From NCBI GenBank assembly GCA_036937835.1, contig CM072862.1:20304501-20368500 (forward strand): DNA of 64,000 bases, given 5' to 3'. The translations under genes and the position numbers were made by a program. The notes under the pieces are model-generated. The model ran no database searches. It saw only the letters and a program-made list of their open reading frames with translations, and had not been told where the DNA came from. Positions 51,701-64,000 of the stretch are shown one piece after another. The DNA is from Pampus argenteus (Eukaryota; Chordata; Actinopteri; Scombriformes; Stromateidae). Position 1 is the stretch's first letter, and each line of letters opens with the position of its first letter.

Positions 51701-54700
51701 ATCTCAATGATTTATTTCCTTTCAGTTATTTGTTGTCTTTTTATTTACTGTTCATTTGAAACAGATATGTGAATATTGTCACACAAACGTTATATATATC
51801 TATCTATATACACACAGACTGTTTGTTACAGTATTTATATGACGTTATCGTTATAGAATTTGATAACCTCCCTTATGAGATTTGGCCAATTTGTAACATG
51901 TTAATTTGGTCTGACCACTCACAAAATGTGTGCCTTGAAGAACAGCTGAAGCTCACAGAAGTATTGCTGAAACAAACTACATCTGTATCTAGGGAGACTT
52001 GGGTTTATGAAGTGAACGTAGACGCCGAAGGCATAGCGCGTATAGATACGGACACAATTTAAATCAATACAGAAAATTAATAGAAGTAATAACCTGTTAA
52101 TCTACAACTCAAAGATATGAACGCACATGTTTTCCGTATTTGCTCGTGGTTTCTTAGGTCATCTCCTGCTTTCACAATTAGGCTGTGTAGTATACAGGAA
52201 ACACAACGTGCAATAATCCAGTTTTCCCCTGTGGAATATGAACAAGCCTTTAGCTCTCAGAAATCAAAGAAAAATTGCATTTTGTCTTCATACACAATGT
52301 AACCGTTTAAAAACACGATAGCAATCGTATCCATATGCTGAATGTCATTTGTGATCTATTAATAGCATAATACATGTGAAAAAATATAAGTGTCTGACAC
52401 ATTGGAATAAACATGTTTACTTTTACTTTGTTCTTATTTACAATTAAAAAATATCGTTGGATAAGAATCACTGTTCACCAGAAATAAATTAATTTACATT
52501 TATCTGCATAGATTTCAGTCCAGGGACATAATTTGCATGCGTCTTTGTTGTCTCTCTATTATAGAATTTTGTAATTTTAATTAATCCTCTGCTGGCTTCA
52601 AAAACCACCATATTTTAGTTTTATTAGGAGGTATTCTTATAATGTGTTTTAACAGATTTCTATCAGACTGGGGTCAGCATGGATTCACAATTCAAACTAA
52701 TGCTAATGCGAATCTAACAGAAGGATGCCTTTGTAAACTGTGTGCAATAATGACAAGAGTGAGGGATGAAAATGGAAATCGTGGCTCTCTTATAGCCAAG
52801 TGTGTTTGTAAAAACAGAGACATGACCTCTACATCCGTAGGCCTGTTAAGCTCTTAAAACTGATATCACCTGTCGCTCTGCTGTTTGCCTAAGTGCTGTG
52901 TACATAAACACTCCTGGCTCGAGATCCCACTGAATTCTGATTATAGCCCTTTATCATTTCTCTGGGACTGATTTACCACATCTCTCCCGACACTGTTTTA
53001 ACAGGCTGAAGAAATAAACCTTTGGTCGTTGTCGTACTTTTAATAGCCCGCAATTTCCTCTGTCTCCCCGCTGTTGTCACTTCTGCATTGACCAATTTAG
53101 ATAGCCTTCTTTTCTTTTTTTTTTTTTATTTCTTGGACTCATTCTCTTTTGTCTCTCTCAAAGCTGGCAGAAGGATGCCATCGATCTTCATGAGGTTTTG
53201 ATACACATCGTTTCACCTCCTGCAGTACCTGCTTTATCAGGAGATTGGAGGAGGACGGATGACTGATCAGACTGATATAGCTTCTCTCGCATTTCACTGA
53301 CACCCCCCCTCCCCTCCTTCTCTGTTCTCATTCCGCTCCATTCTTCTTCTCCTCTCCTCCTTTTACCTCCTACAGGGTAATTGAAATTTGAACAGCTTTA
53401 ACCCAGTGTTTGACTCATTTTTGACACAATCGCACCTTCATATTATGTGTATATCTGCTTAGCTTCGTGAAGCTACACGCAATACATAATTCAGAAATGT
53501 ATTTCGTAAAGTTGCGGTATCGCTTTTCAAAAAAAAAAGGTCCTCATCCTCCGCATTTTAATGCATGTTTAAGCTGTTCAGAAGACACAACATCTCCTGT
53601 GAAATTAAATTCAGTGCATCATGTGGATGCTAAACAAACTAACCAACCAAACAAGCAAATTTGTTCAACCTTCAAAAAAAAAAAAGGGAAAATAATTAAA
53701 ACTAGTGAGCAGGGAATCAAAAAGTCCCCTCATTTCCCTATAATATTTCATCTGAAAACAGGTCAACTTGATAAAAGGAATTTATATGAGGATGATTGAT
53801 TTCCTGAAATTACTAATTTCCTTTTTGCAGCTGGTATCAGTGAGATGATATTACGTTGGAGTGAATTGGGTACTCAAGGAGAATAAGATGCAGGGAAAGG
53901 TCACGTGGCGGGTTAACTTCCCAAGCAGGAGGTAACCTTGACTGAATAATCATAAAAAAATAGGGATATACGTTGATAAACAGGCAGTATCTGAAGCAAA
54001 AGCCTACCTGACCACAAGAAAAAAAATAAAAAATGTTCTGTGCTGTGCATGTGACTGATCTAATCTAACCGTAGCTGAATAACTGTTACACCGCTGATGG
54101 CACCGAGATAAGATGATTAATTTCTATGACTGATAAAGCTTCACCAAGGCCAGGCAATATAAGAGCTTGAATAACTATAGGACAAGACTCAATCTCTTCT
54201 CCCTAGAGGAAAAGCAGTTTACTGTCTGCTTCTGCACATTATTTGAATCAATGCAGATCGCTCCCTCCATTTCATGTGAAAGGGCTGTAAAAAAGGTTTT
54301 CAGGTAATTTTAAAATAATGCGACTTCGGTAACATCATAATGAAGCCAGCAAAAATGGAGCTCACTTTATACAAAAAGAAATGGGGGGAAAAAAAGCCAT
54401 AACACTTGTATACGGTAGATGTTTCAGAATGAGTTATTGAAATTCTGAAATACCCATTTAATTATACTGAAGAGGTTTCTGTGCTCTCCTTTGAGAGAAA
54501 AAAGAAAAACAACCAATAACTATTAATTATGGTGCTTTAGAGGTGCTAGTAAGCAGATTTGGTTACCATTTGATAGAGCCTGACCAGCTGTTTCCCACCA
54601 TACAGACATAAGAGTCAATGTTCGTGAATTCAGGAATTTTTCTAGCAAAAATAGCAAAACATGTTGGGTTCAATCCTTGTAAATGTGTTTATTTTCTTCA

Positions 54701-56200
54701 TCTTTGTTACAATATAAAAAGGTATTGGACTGTTGTCTAGTCAAAACATGACATTTGAAGATGTCACTTTGGGCTCTCAGAACTTGTGACATGCACTTTT
54801 CACTGTCTGACATTTGTTTACATTAAAAAAAAAAGGAAAAATATGTAGATTAATCAATAATGAAAATCATCATACTTGGTAAACATTTATTTTATGTGAC
54901 GAAAGCAGCTAAACGCTACTCCAGAAAGCCTTTAAAACCTTTATTATATTGGCTGTTGAATCTTACAAGGTTATTTCACTTGGGTGTTGAAGCATGGCAG
55001 CCTTCATCACGATGTGCTGTACCACACACATTTCTACTTTTTTTTTTTATAAAGACAAAGCTACATTCATTTCCCTTCCCATTTTATTTTGTGCTGGGTG
55101 GCATTTTTGGCAGCATGGTGGATAGGTATTTTCCACCTCAAGCTTCGTAGCACAGGTTTAAATTTTAGTTCCTGCTTGAAACAAATTAAATTCTCACATG
55201 CAGGTGTAAAAGTAGTAATACAAAGGTTTTTTTCTTGGTTTTGTTAGGAAACCAAGTCATTTAGAAAGTGTGCTCTTCAGCTTTTATTAGTAAAATACAA
55301 CTAGCTTGCTCATAAAAATCATATAGAACTGCCATTTTTTAAACATATAGCTCCAAAACCATTCAATCTCATCCCAGATAGGAAATGAAAATATCACCTT
55401 ATCTCAGAGTTAGATTCGCTTCCTCATCACCACCATCATCGTCCTCCTACACTACAACTGTGGAGTGCCTGAAGACGTTTTAATATTACATGTCATCCAT
55501 TTGGTTTTAATAATTAAAGCCTGAACCATTGATGTTGATTAGAAGCTTTCAGTTACTGTAGCTTATAAGGAAAAACAGCTGCATGTCTTCATGTCTTGCT
55601 GCACATCCTTTTGCAATTCATGTATACTCAAAGCGGGTGAAAAGAACTTGTCTTAGTCTTAAGCCTGTAGACTGGCAGCTCAAAACCTCATGCCTTGAAA
55701 TAATGCTCCTTGTTGTAGCCGTGGTAACTGTCTGTAAAGCGTGTGTTTTTGTCCAATCAGAGCTTAAACTACACACACACACACTATAATATAAATGTCT
55801 GGGACTGAAATAACCGTTAATGGTAATTTAGCCCTCTATGATTTCCTGTAGAGCTAAAGTTATGCAGCTGGACTGATTTCAGAAGTTATAGCCCAATACC
55901 TTTTTTGTACTAGGAAACAGTGACTACCCAGATGGACTGTGAATTACAAAATATTTTTCCTAGCTTGCATTAAGTAAAGGATGTGACAATTACCAGAACA
56001 ATATTAAGACAAAAAGAGATTTCGGGTTAAATTGCCTGACATTAATTTTAGCCATTTAGGGCAGCAGGGACTAGTTGATCTGTGTGAGCACAACGGAAGG
56101 AGAGAGACTGTTAAATTAGGAGGATGCTAAATGAAGGATAAGGTCAGAAATGGGAAACCAAAGTGTTGGAAACAGATAAAGGGCTTGGGGGAAAAAAAAA
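45730..56200. other. Upstream non-coding region, nothing recognised
   Basis: AT-rich with scattered T or A runs (46075, 46160, 47751, 53112). A pyrimidine-rich stretch lies at 53280-53370. No gene, RNA or named element beyond the repeat at 47930 is supported. Confidence 0.5.
47930..48090. repeat. Second copy of the degenerate perciform-type repeat
   Basis: TAACTAAGACCACAAAAGTC matches the phrase at about 10559 with two differences in 20, in the same orientation. Further AAACAAG phrases resemble the same family. Old and broken. Confidence 0.35.
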
Positions 56201-56220
56201 AAAAAGAGCAAGAAGAGGTG

Positions 56221-56475
56221 GGGAAGCCAAGCCATTGCAGGTGGCCCCATCACCACCCAAACGTGCTGGTAATAGCTTCCATTCATTATCAAATGTACTG
56301 CTGCCTGGTGCAGGACCAAGTACCCCATCCATCCCTGTCAGCCAGTGGCATGTCAATGACAAAACCTTAATTACACCATTAATTAATAGAACGATTTTTT
56401 CCAGCATGCGCTCTGTGCCTGATGTTCGTTAAGCCTCCTCGTGAGCGATTGCTCATGCCACAATACCATTTAGAT
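56221..56475. promoter_or_regulatory. Possible conserved non-coding element
   Basis: About 250 bases of high-complexity sequence with TTAATTACACCATTAATTAA, CAGCATGCGC and GATTGCTCATGCC, bounded by an A-rich run and a GA repeat. It resembles developmental-gene conserved elements in composition only. Confidence 0.25.
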
Positions 56476-56661
56476 GACAGAAGTACACACACACAGAGAG
56501 AGAGAGAGAGAGGGAGGAAAAAAAAAACAACTCAATGAAATGGCATCCCGAGGAAGGAAGGCCCTGAAAAGCACCGCAGAGTTCTATTGATTGACAAGAT
56601 AAGGAAGGAAAGTGGTTGATCTTGTTAGATATGTCATCAATTGAAGTAATTCAAATCCTTT

Positions 56662-56682
56662 AAAAAAAAAAAAAAAAAAAAA
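56662..56682. repeat. A21 homopolymer
   Basis: Uninterrupted A run. It could be a retroposon tail, but no body is recognised. Confidence 0.85.
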
Positions 56683-56689
56683 CATTGTT

Positions 56690-58105
56690 TAATTGACATG
56701 CAATGAGAATGTCAAACAGTGCTGGAGGACAAAGTAGTTCTGAAAGAGGATATAGATGGCTGGGTAAAGGTGGCCTAAGTGGAAGAAACAACCTTAACTG
56801 GCATCATCAACTAAAAGCTTGACATATATAACTAATGTAAAGGGAAGAAATAGACTAACTACAGGCCAAAAGACAATAAAAAGGTTAGAGGTTAAGGAGA
56901 AAATCAAGGGCCACTACAACAACCCTTCAAGTCATTTACCAGCCTGTGCAGGAACTAACCAGGTTCAACATTATTTCTGCTAAGAGCTGCAAAGTGTTCA
57001 GCCTCTGCTTTCATCTAAACTGTAGAGAGTCTCGTATTAGAGCCGTGTCCATTTATCTATCTATTCAGTGCCAGTCAATGCCTGTTCAGCGAAAGGAGTA
57101 CCGGTGGAGCATAGTTAAGAGAAATACATCTGTGAAATACACTTTTAGATTATGTGTCAGGAATATAGGGTTACAAAAGTTTTCAGAAAACACAAACATG
57201 TCCATAATTGGGTAATTTGATTATTAATATGTGGCCATTTTGGCAGTTAATGGATTTACCAACTAATATGAAATGTTTTATTGGGATTTGTCTGTTGGAG
57301 GCGAATGGACATCTGAAATATTTCATTTTTTTTTTTTATTGTGCTATTGTATGATGGTGGATTAACATGCCGAAATGTTTGGTTTGTTGTTAGTTAATGC
57401 GTCTGAATAATACCATGAGGGATGGGTCATTTACATGACATTACGGACATGAAAATAAAAGCATACATACATTCATTCAATATTAAGAAAAGCTTTTCCT
57501 TCCAAAATTCATTTTTAAAGGTAAACGTATCAGTTTTCCTGTAGATGCAGAATGTGTTTGAATATCTAGACTTAAACACATTTGAACCACTATCACCACA
57601 AATCTTTTCATTGCTGTGACGAAAACTAACGGAACAGATCATCACGTACTATTAATCACTGCACACATTACACAGCACACACATCAAATGGATATTATTA
57701 AGGTCACAATAACAATGATGATAAATGTGAGGCAACCCAGTGTGACTGCAGGGCACTTAGTCTGCCTCATACTATAACTGCAAAAACAATGAAAAACATT
57801 GTTAATGGTTAATCTCTTTAAATGTTCATGAAGACATCTCACAATGAGCGAAACCGTACGAAAAGAAAAGAAGCTACATCAAATTAGTCTTGCCATAGAA
57901 GCCAGGGAAGGAGGCAAACAAAAAAAAAAGAAATTGAAAAGGTTGAAATGCTTGAAATTGACAGTGGAGTGCAGAGAGGCTGGTTACAGAGCTGTGACCG
58001 GTGTCAAGGCCTCATCATTCGCAAAGGAATATGGCAGGCCAAAACTCTGAATAAAGCATCAAACCACCTGACTGGCAGAGAGGAACAGAAAATGGCCATA
58101 GCTGT
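56690..58105. other. Non-coding stretch, nothing recognised
   Basis: AT-rich with short T and A runs. The open frames present are short and have no recognisable domains. Confidence 0.5.
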
Positions 58106-58110
58106 GGAGA

Positions 58111-58140
58111 GAGCTGAGCTGAGCTGAGCTGAGCTGAGCT
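58111..58140. repeat. (GAGCT)6 minisatellite
   Basis: Six perfect GAGCT pentamers in a row. Confidence 0.97.
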
Positions 58141-58144
58141 GGGA

Positions 58145-61070
58145 CAGTGACCAATTTTACAATTTTTTTTTTTTAATATAACTGTTGCAGAGGACGCTGG
58201 GTTAGGAAGCAAATTATTAAGGAATTACACAGTGACCCATAAAGGTCACAGCCAACACAATACAGAACATTATATTTACAGTGTTTTGGGCAGGACTACT
58301 TCTCCCATTTGATCAAAATCGGGCTTAGTATTCATTTTGAGTTAAGACAAATAAAAAAAGAAATGAAATTGCACTATTAGTTTTGTTTGCATTGTTTGTC
58401 AATGCTCTTGCTTTTCTGGCAAGACCAGTCCACATTCATCTTGGGTTTGAGTATTCACATCACTGCTGATTATGGCTAAAAACAAACAATACAGACGGTT
58501 ATTACTGAAACCTATGTTGGGTTGTTTTTTTTTGCTTTTTCAAACCAGAGCTGAGCAGAGTCTGACTCGCGCTAAAACCAGAGCAGGATGACAAAATACG
58601 GTCAGATAATGCATGACCCATTCCACTTAAATGTAGGTCTGTCCTGTCTATGATCTGTAGAGAGGAGTCCTCTACCCAAAAGATATAAAGCTGTGCAGAC
58701 TGTGAAAAAGAGACAAAGGGATGATGAAAAGAAAAAGTATTATGTTCATGCACCTGAAGAGGTACCATCATAATGATCAAACATTAATTACACTCGCATG
58801 CAGTAAAGCGTCCTGCATAATGACTCCTACAGCTGATAATGGAGTATTGTGTCATGTTTATGTTAGGTGGAAAGATAAGTCCCATCATTATCATAAAGCA
58901 TGCAAAGTCGGTGTTGGACTTGCTCCAGTGGGAGCTGTTTTGCTGTTAGACTTTCCTCTGTGCTACAGTTGATTTACTGCTTTATAGAAGTAACAAATAC
59001 TCACGGGTATTGAAATAGATTCAAGCTAATGCAACTATAGCTGAAAAGCAAACCAAGCCATCCTCGCTCAGAGAGCTGACTCTTTATTATTGTGTGATCT
59101 ACATCATTATTACAATAAGCGCACAGGATAATCACACCTCATTAGTTATGTTTGATATTAATGGGAACAATATAAATAAATCCCCCCCCTGTGATTCAAA
59201 TGACAAAGAAAGAAAAAGTCAGTCCCTTGTCTTGCTGCTATGCACTCTGGGTAAATGATGGGGCTTCGTGCTGCTAGAGCCTGGGAGATTGAGTATGCAA
59301 ACATTCCTTATTGATCCTCTGAGTGGTTCTGAGGTGAGCGTCTGCATATATGACTGTATGATGACAAAAAATTATCCGAGTCCAGTTCTGAAAGAAGCAA
59401 TGTTGGTTCAGGCTTTCTCAAGCCATTACTCAAATTCTACAGAGATGTTTTATTGATAGAGACAAGTTGTGGTGCGCATATGTGTTTGTGTGTCTGTGCA
59501 CATATGTGGATAGTTTCCAGTGTGGGTAAGGAGAACAGGAGAGCATAGCCGTGGAAAAGAAGGTCATGGTATTACATATCCACATTCAGTAATAGAATAT
59601 GGCAGACTGTGTGTGATGCTGAAATCTGTCAGATCTCCCTGCCTGGCCTCACTCTGTGTGTCCTGCTTGAAATTTCTGTTTGATTCTTCGCTGGGGAGAA
59701 GACGCAGTCATTAATACACCGCAATATCTTCCATGTCCTTTGGTGCTGAGGGAATCCTTTACCCCATCCCTCCTCCGAAGTTATGTAAATCAAAATGTGC
59801 ATCAAAAGCCATTTGCCACATTAAGCACAGCCTGCAAATATATGTGTACATGCAAGCAACCTTGACAAGCCTAAGACTCCCCCGTTGTATTTCAAATTCC
59901 CTCAACTCATTTAAAAATCAACCATGCTTAAAAAAAATGAAGACATAATCAAGTAGCTTGCTTTGAAAATCAATGGATTCGGCTTGTTTACTTATGAATA
60001 AGAGAAATATGCTATTTGCGTCCATCAGAAATTCTCCGTTTGATATTTTTCCATCTGATATACAGGAGAAAAGAATCATACACTTAAACTACTACACTAA
60101 AAACCATGTTGCCATACTGAATGTTATTGATACGAACCCTCCGATTTTGTCAAATATTGCTTTTTTGATTATATCATTTCTAAGCCAGTTCTGGAGAGAG
60201 ATCTGTCTTTAGTGCTAATATGATAAAGTCATATTCTTACTTGTGCATCAGAGCGTTGTTGAGGCTCCAGCTGATGCGCACCTCCTCTAAAATGTACCAG
60301 CCACTTCAAGGTCTGTGGAGGAGATACCTGCTGGACACCACCGGACCTGTAGTTCATCAGCTCGGGCTGCTTGTGTTTTCCAGCAACACATTTCTGCTGT
60401 TGGAAGAGACAGTTGATAATATAGATGAGGAGAAAGTTCGAGACTTAATATTTTTTTAGAATTTAGGCACCATAAGTTTTAAAATATTTTCCCCAAGTCT
60501 CAAGTCAAGGTACAAAATGTTGTTTTCAAGGCCTAAAAAAAAAAAAACCCATTACTCTAGGCTCACCTCACAAAATCACATGCCATGCCTTAAATTATAA
60601 AAGCAGAAAATTCAAAGAACAGTCTTATAAATTTGCACTAGTAATGTATATATAACAGGGAACAAACAGCAGAAAACGCAGGAAGGACAACAGAGGTCAG
60701 AGGTCAACTACCAGGTCAGACAGACATGCAACAGATGTGTGTACAGACTAGACCAAGAAAGCAAAGTGGATGTTTGTTTGTTTTTTGCCATACTTGTTTG
60801 TGTTTTTAGCCAGTTTCTTTCTGTGGAATTGCTTCTGTATAGTATTCTGGGTATGTTTATGTTTAGTATTAGACTATGTTTGGTAAATCAACATCTTCTG
60901 CTTTAATTAAGATTAACTATTGATTCACTCAATGAGTTTCTTTAGTTATATATTGGCTTGTTTTGTTACTTACCATTCTCACTTTAGTTTCCAAAAGACA
61001 AAAAGGGGAGTCACCAAATGACCCTGATTTTTATGCTGTTGCTGACATCACTAATGATGTCATAGGTTGA
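58145..61070. other. Non-coding stretch, nothing recognised
   Basis: AT-rich. A more GC-rich patch at 60250-60430 has an 80-codon frame without recognisable similarity. No gene is supported. Confidence 0.5.
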
Positions 61071-61078
61071 ACCAAGTA

Positions 61079-61096
61079 GGGGGGGGGGGGGGGGGG
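61079..61096 (+). repeat. G18 homopolymer
   Basis: Eighteen consecutive G, rare in this AT-rich window. Confidence 0.95.
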
Positions 61097-61352
61097 TTAT
61101 ATTTAGTTAAATGTCTAGTTTAGTATTCATCGGATTTTTACTCAGTTTTTGTCTTACGATGAGGATTATGATATGTATGTCTGTATGAACAATGTTAACT
61201 GATACATGTAAGACTGTTGTTTACCTGTTATAGGTAAATGAAAAATAAAAAACACCCCTGAGGGAAATATGGCTCTGCCCAACAGATTGGAGGGCTTAAT
61301 TTAAAGGAAGAGTTGTTGGTTTGAGAAGAAGAGAGCAGAAAAGAGAGGACGT

Positions 61353-61416
61353 CATGTGGTCATGTGGTCATGTGGTCATGTGGTCATGTGGTCATGTGGT
61401 CATGTGGTCATGTGTG
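61353..61416 (+). repeat. (CATGTGGT)7 tandem array with M-box-like E-boxes
   Basis: Seven perfect octamers followed by an eighth ending TG. Each junction reads GGTCATGTGG, so TCATGTG, the core of the MITF/TFE M-box, occurs every 8 bases. Confidence 0.95.
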
Positions 61417-62428
61417 TTTGTTGAGTTTTCCTGAGTCAAACCAGATTAAGGTATGTTTGGTTTTGTAGGTTTTTTTCTTTGTTTGGAGTTGCACATGCAC
61501 TTTAGTTGCAGGGTATAAATAAATCACTTTTTCTAGTTACTGAACTGACTCTGCCTCCCTCTTGACACTCCGGCTAGTCTTTCTCAAAATGTTATTTTCC
61601 AGTTTTTGTTTACCAATGACATGACTTGCTGCAAACTATTATATCAGTCTGATCTATTTTCTCTGTTTTCAGTCTTTGCTTTTCAAGTCAAAAGGTAGAA
61701 ATTTAACTAAAATCTCAAGTTTTTCTCTGCTTAAATTTGAACATGAATTATCTGTTTCATGTAATTAAAGAAAAGTGACCAATGAGATTTCTGGCATTGT
61801 TAATTCGGGTCCATACACACTCGGTTGAAAACCCATTAACTGTACTCATTCATGAACTCTTATGAGATCTTGTGTTTAGTGACGTAATTTAATAATTTGT
61901 GCTTAAACCCAACCAAGAATTGAGAACAACTGTATTTTGTCATTATATTTGGAGAACTCTTTGGACAATGTATATTGTTTATTGACTCTGCAGTTCATTC
62001 AGTGATGACAGCCTTTCTGTCCGTTCTATAGACATGTAAAGTTAAGTTATACACAGGGGGTATTCAAAAGGCATTTCAGTAAAAGGATATCTGGGGGCCA
62101 TTTTAATGCTCAAATGGATTCCTGCGGTGGAGCAGATTGAAGTGAAGGTGGTTTGACCGCAAGAATTAATATACACAAAAGGGACTAAACGGGAGAATAG
62201 ATTGCTGTCACAGTTGGTAATTTCAGGGCTTGATTGATTGCTGGCATATTGTATTGCTCATACTGAGGTGATTAATCTGCCTTTGCATAGTTCAAAACCT
62301 CTGTGGCTTTGACTTGTTTGCCTCGCTAGCAATGCTGTCAAACACAATTGTATGTCACTTTCTTTTTAATTCCATTATTCATTTCCTAATTCCTCTTTAA
62401 ATACCCTCATCCTTTCTGATCCGTGTGA

Positions 62429-62451
62429 ATGTGTGTGTGTGTGTGTGTGTG
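62429..62451. repeat. (TG)n microsatellite
   Basis: About 11 TG units ending in GAGTGAG. Confidence 0.95.
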
Positions 62452-62984
62452 AGTGAGGATATGCCTGAATGAATGTTAATAACCTTGCATTGTTTACTCA
62501 GCCTTACATATAAGCATGGGTTGGCAGTCTTTAATTCCCCAATGATAAGACGGAAAGATTCCAGACAGAAACTGAAACCTGTCAAAAATGTACACAATCG
62601 AAATTTGTTAAATTAATGAGATGAAAAGAATATAAAAGGGCGGCAGCAGGTAGACCAGATGACGGGGTCAATGAGAGACACTATAAAACTGATAATGATT
62701 GATGATGACAGATCGGAACATTTGTGCAGGCAGCAGAGAATTAATTGGAAAATTTGTTGGTTGAACGGGTAAATAATATCCAGCCAACAAACAATCTTTA
62801 TATATACTAGATATTAAATAAAAAATATTATATATTTATGTATTTATGTATTTATTTAGTGGAAAACTGTGTAATATCACAACAGCAGACGTCTTGATGC
62901 AGTAAAAATGATCATAGCAATAGTAATAATATATCAATGGAAACGCGTATCTTGAATCTCGTATCTTGGGATCCATGTTTCAAG

Positions 62985-63270
62985 ATGCAGATTGAGTATT
63001 CAATAGATGACCTCCGTAGCCGTCGATTTAATTTTCTCACAGGATGTCATCTAGTAATCTGCAGATCAGAGCACATATTCATAAATAACTCATTTCAAGA
63101 TGTTGTTAAAGCTAGGCATATTATTGCAAATTCCTCCCTAAGATTGTGGAGTTCAGAAAAATAATTGGATATGCAGGCAGTCATTTAACTTAATCGGCTT
63201 CCTGTGGAAATTCTGACACGCCACATGAAGCTATTTCTCTGCACTGCTGGCACTACTGGGAACAGATTGA
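62985..63270. promoter_or_regulatory. Possible conserved non-coding element
   Basis: High-complexity sequence with TTTAATTTTC, ATAAATAACTC, AATAATTGGATATGCAG and CATTTAACTTAATCGG, free of simple repeats. Suggested by composition only. Confidence 0.25.
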
Positions 63271-64000
63271 GATATGTGTTGTGTTCTTTAAAATCATATT
63301 ATTAAAATTTTGTGGTTTTTTTTCTACATTTGTAAATAATAATAATACAAACTATACTGTACAGATAGTAAAATTATTCAAATAAAAAATTCTGATCAAC
63401 TCCAATTACCTGAAGACAGGAGTCTAAAATAGACTGAAGTGAATTAATTTCTCTTTTCCGCCATGCAGCCACAAGGTCATTAACACTTAATTTCTAGATT
63501 ATTCTTTATTCCCAAACTGCAACACATGGTTAAATGTCTTGGTGGCACTTCCATGCCCAGAGCATGTCCTCCTCATTTCTGGCAGAATGTCATAATCAGA
63601 GCCACAGACAGCGACAGGAGACAGTTTGAAAATATGAATTCAAAAGTGCTTTAAAGTGCCCCAAATAGAACAAGCCGTCATGCAATAATCTGCCATTAAA
63701 TCTGCCGTGACTCATGTCTAACCCATGAGTGTACAAAAGCTGTATTTCAATTTGTGTTTATTTAAAGTTGTAAATTATAAGAGATTTTTCTATTTCCAGT
63801 TCCGTGAGACATCTGTAAGGAGCTCACTTGCAAAAGGAGCTGTCTGTTGCTTGTACATTTCATATGTCGTACAACAAAAACTGGAAGTTGGCAAATTGCA
63901 ATTTCTAATTTTAAAGTCTGAAATAATTATGATTGGATTTATAGAATCAACAAGCACAATTTATCGTTATTGAATAATTCAGAATACTGAAAAAAAAAAA

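Larger units (their letters stand above)
61420..64000. other. Distal upstream region, no gene recognised
   Basis: AT-rich, with TTTATGTATTTATG repeats (62836-62860) and a terminal A run at 63991-64000. No coding frame or RNA gene is supported. Confidence 0.5.

Noticed and set aside
60220..60459. 79-codon plus-strand frame in a GC-richer patch
   Set aside because: No recognised similarity and no supporting splice or promoter signals.

Overview
The window looks like a ray-finned fish chromosome, probably a percomorph teleost. It is AT-rich and full of CA/GT microsatellites, holds a V-SINE-like remnant and TTAGG-type degenerate repeats of a kind common in perciform genomes, and contains a single protein-coding exon whose product matches vertebrate protocadherin-9 nearly end to end. 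There is no bacterial, viral or plasmid-like content. Identifications rest on recognising families by eye; no database search was possible.

The only gene I can support is pcdh9, on the minus strand. One large exon (36691 down to 33656) encodes the signal peptide, seven cadherin repeats, the transmembrane helix and the first part of the cytoplasmic tail (1012 codons). It ends at a phase-0 splice donor (CAG|GTAAAAG). If that donor is not used, the frame continues for 20 more codons and stops at 33593. Everything from 33655 down to 1 is therefore read as the intron after this exon. I found no later pcdh9 exon in the window, which fits the very large introns of this gene in vertebrates.

Upstream of the start codon, a short leader with two candidate splice acceptors lies at about 36692-36810. 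A CpG- and GC-box-rich block with CCAAT and CRE-like sites (about 37600-38350) is the best candidate pcdh9 promoter, and its element order also suggests divergent plus-strand transcription. From 38350 to 64000 I see only non-coding DNA: microsatellites, homopolymers, two unusual tandem arrays and a few stretches that look like conserved non-coding elements.

The most interesting non-coding signals are these. A CpG-rich, CRE/ETS-bearing promoter-like block with a downstream minus-strand splice donor sits deep inside the intron (2162-2470). A near-perfect 24-bp hairpin marks the edge of a roughly 400-bp segment that is duplicated 2.2 kb away. A tandem array of AAAGTGC units ends in a perfect 16-bp hairpin (45585-45726). 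Seven perfect tandem CATGTGGT octamers give a row of M-box-like sites (61353-61416). A perfect 20-bp palindrome matches an RFX X-box inside an LTR-like tandem repeat. CTCF-like motifs flank the pcdh9 exon and all point the same way.
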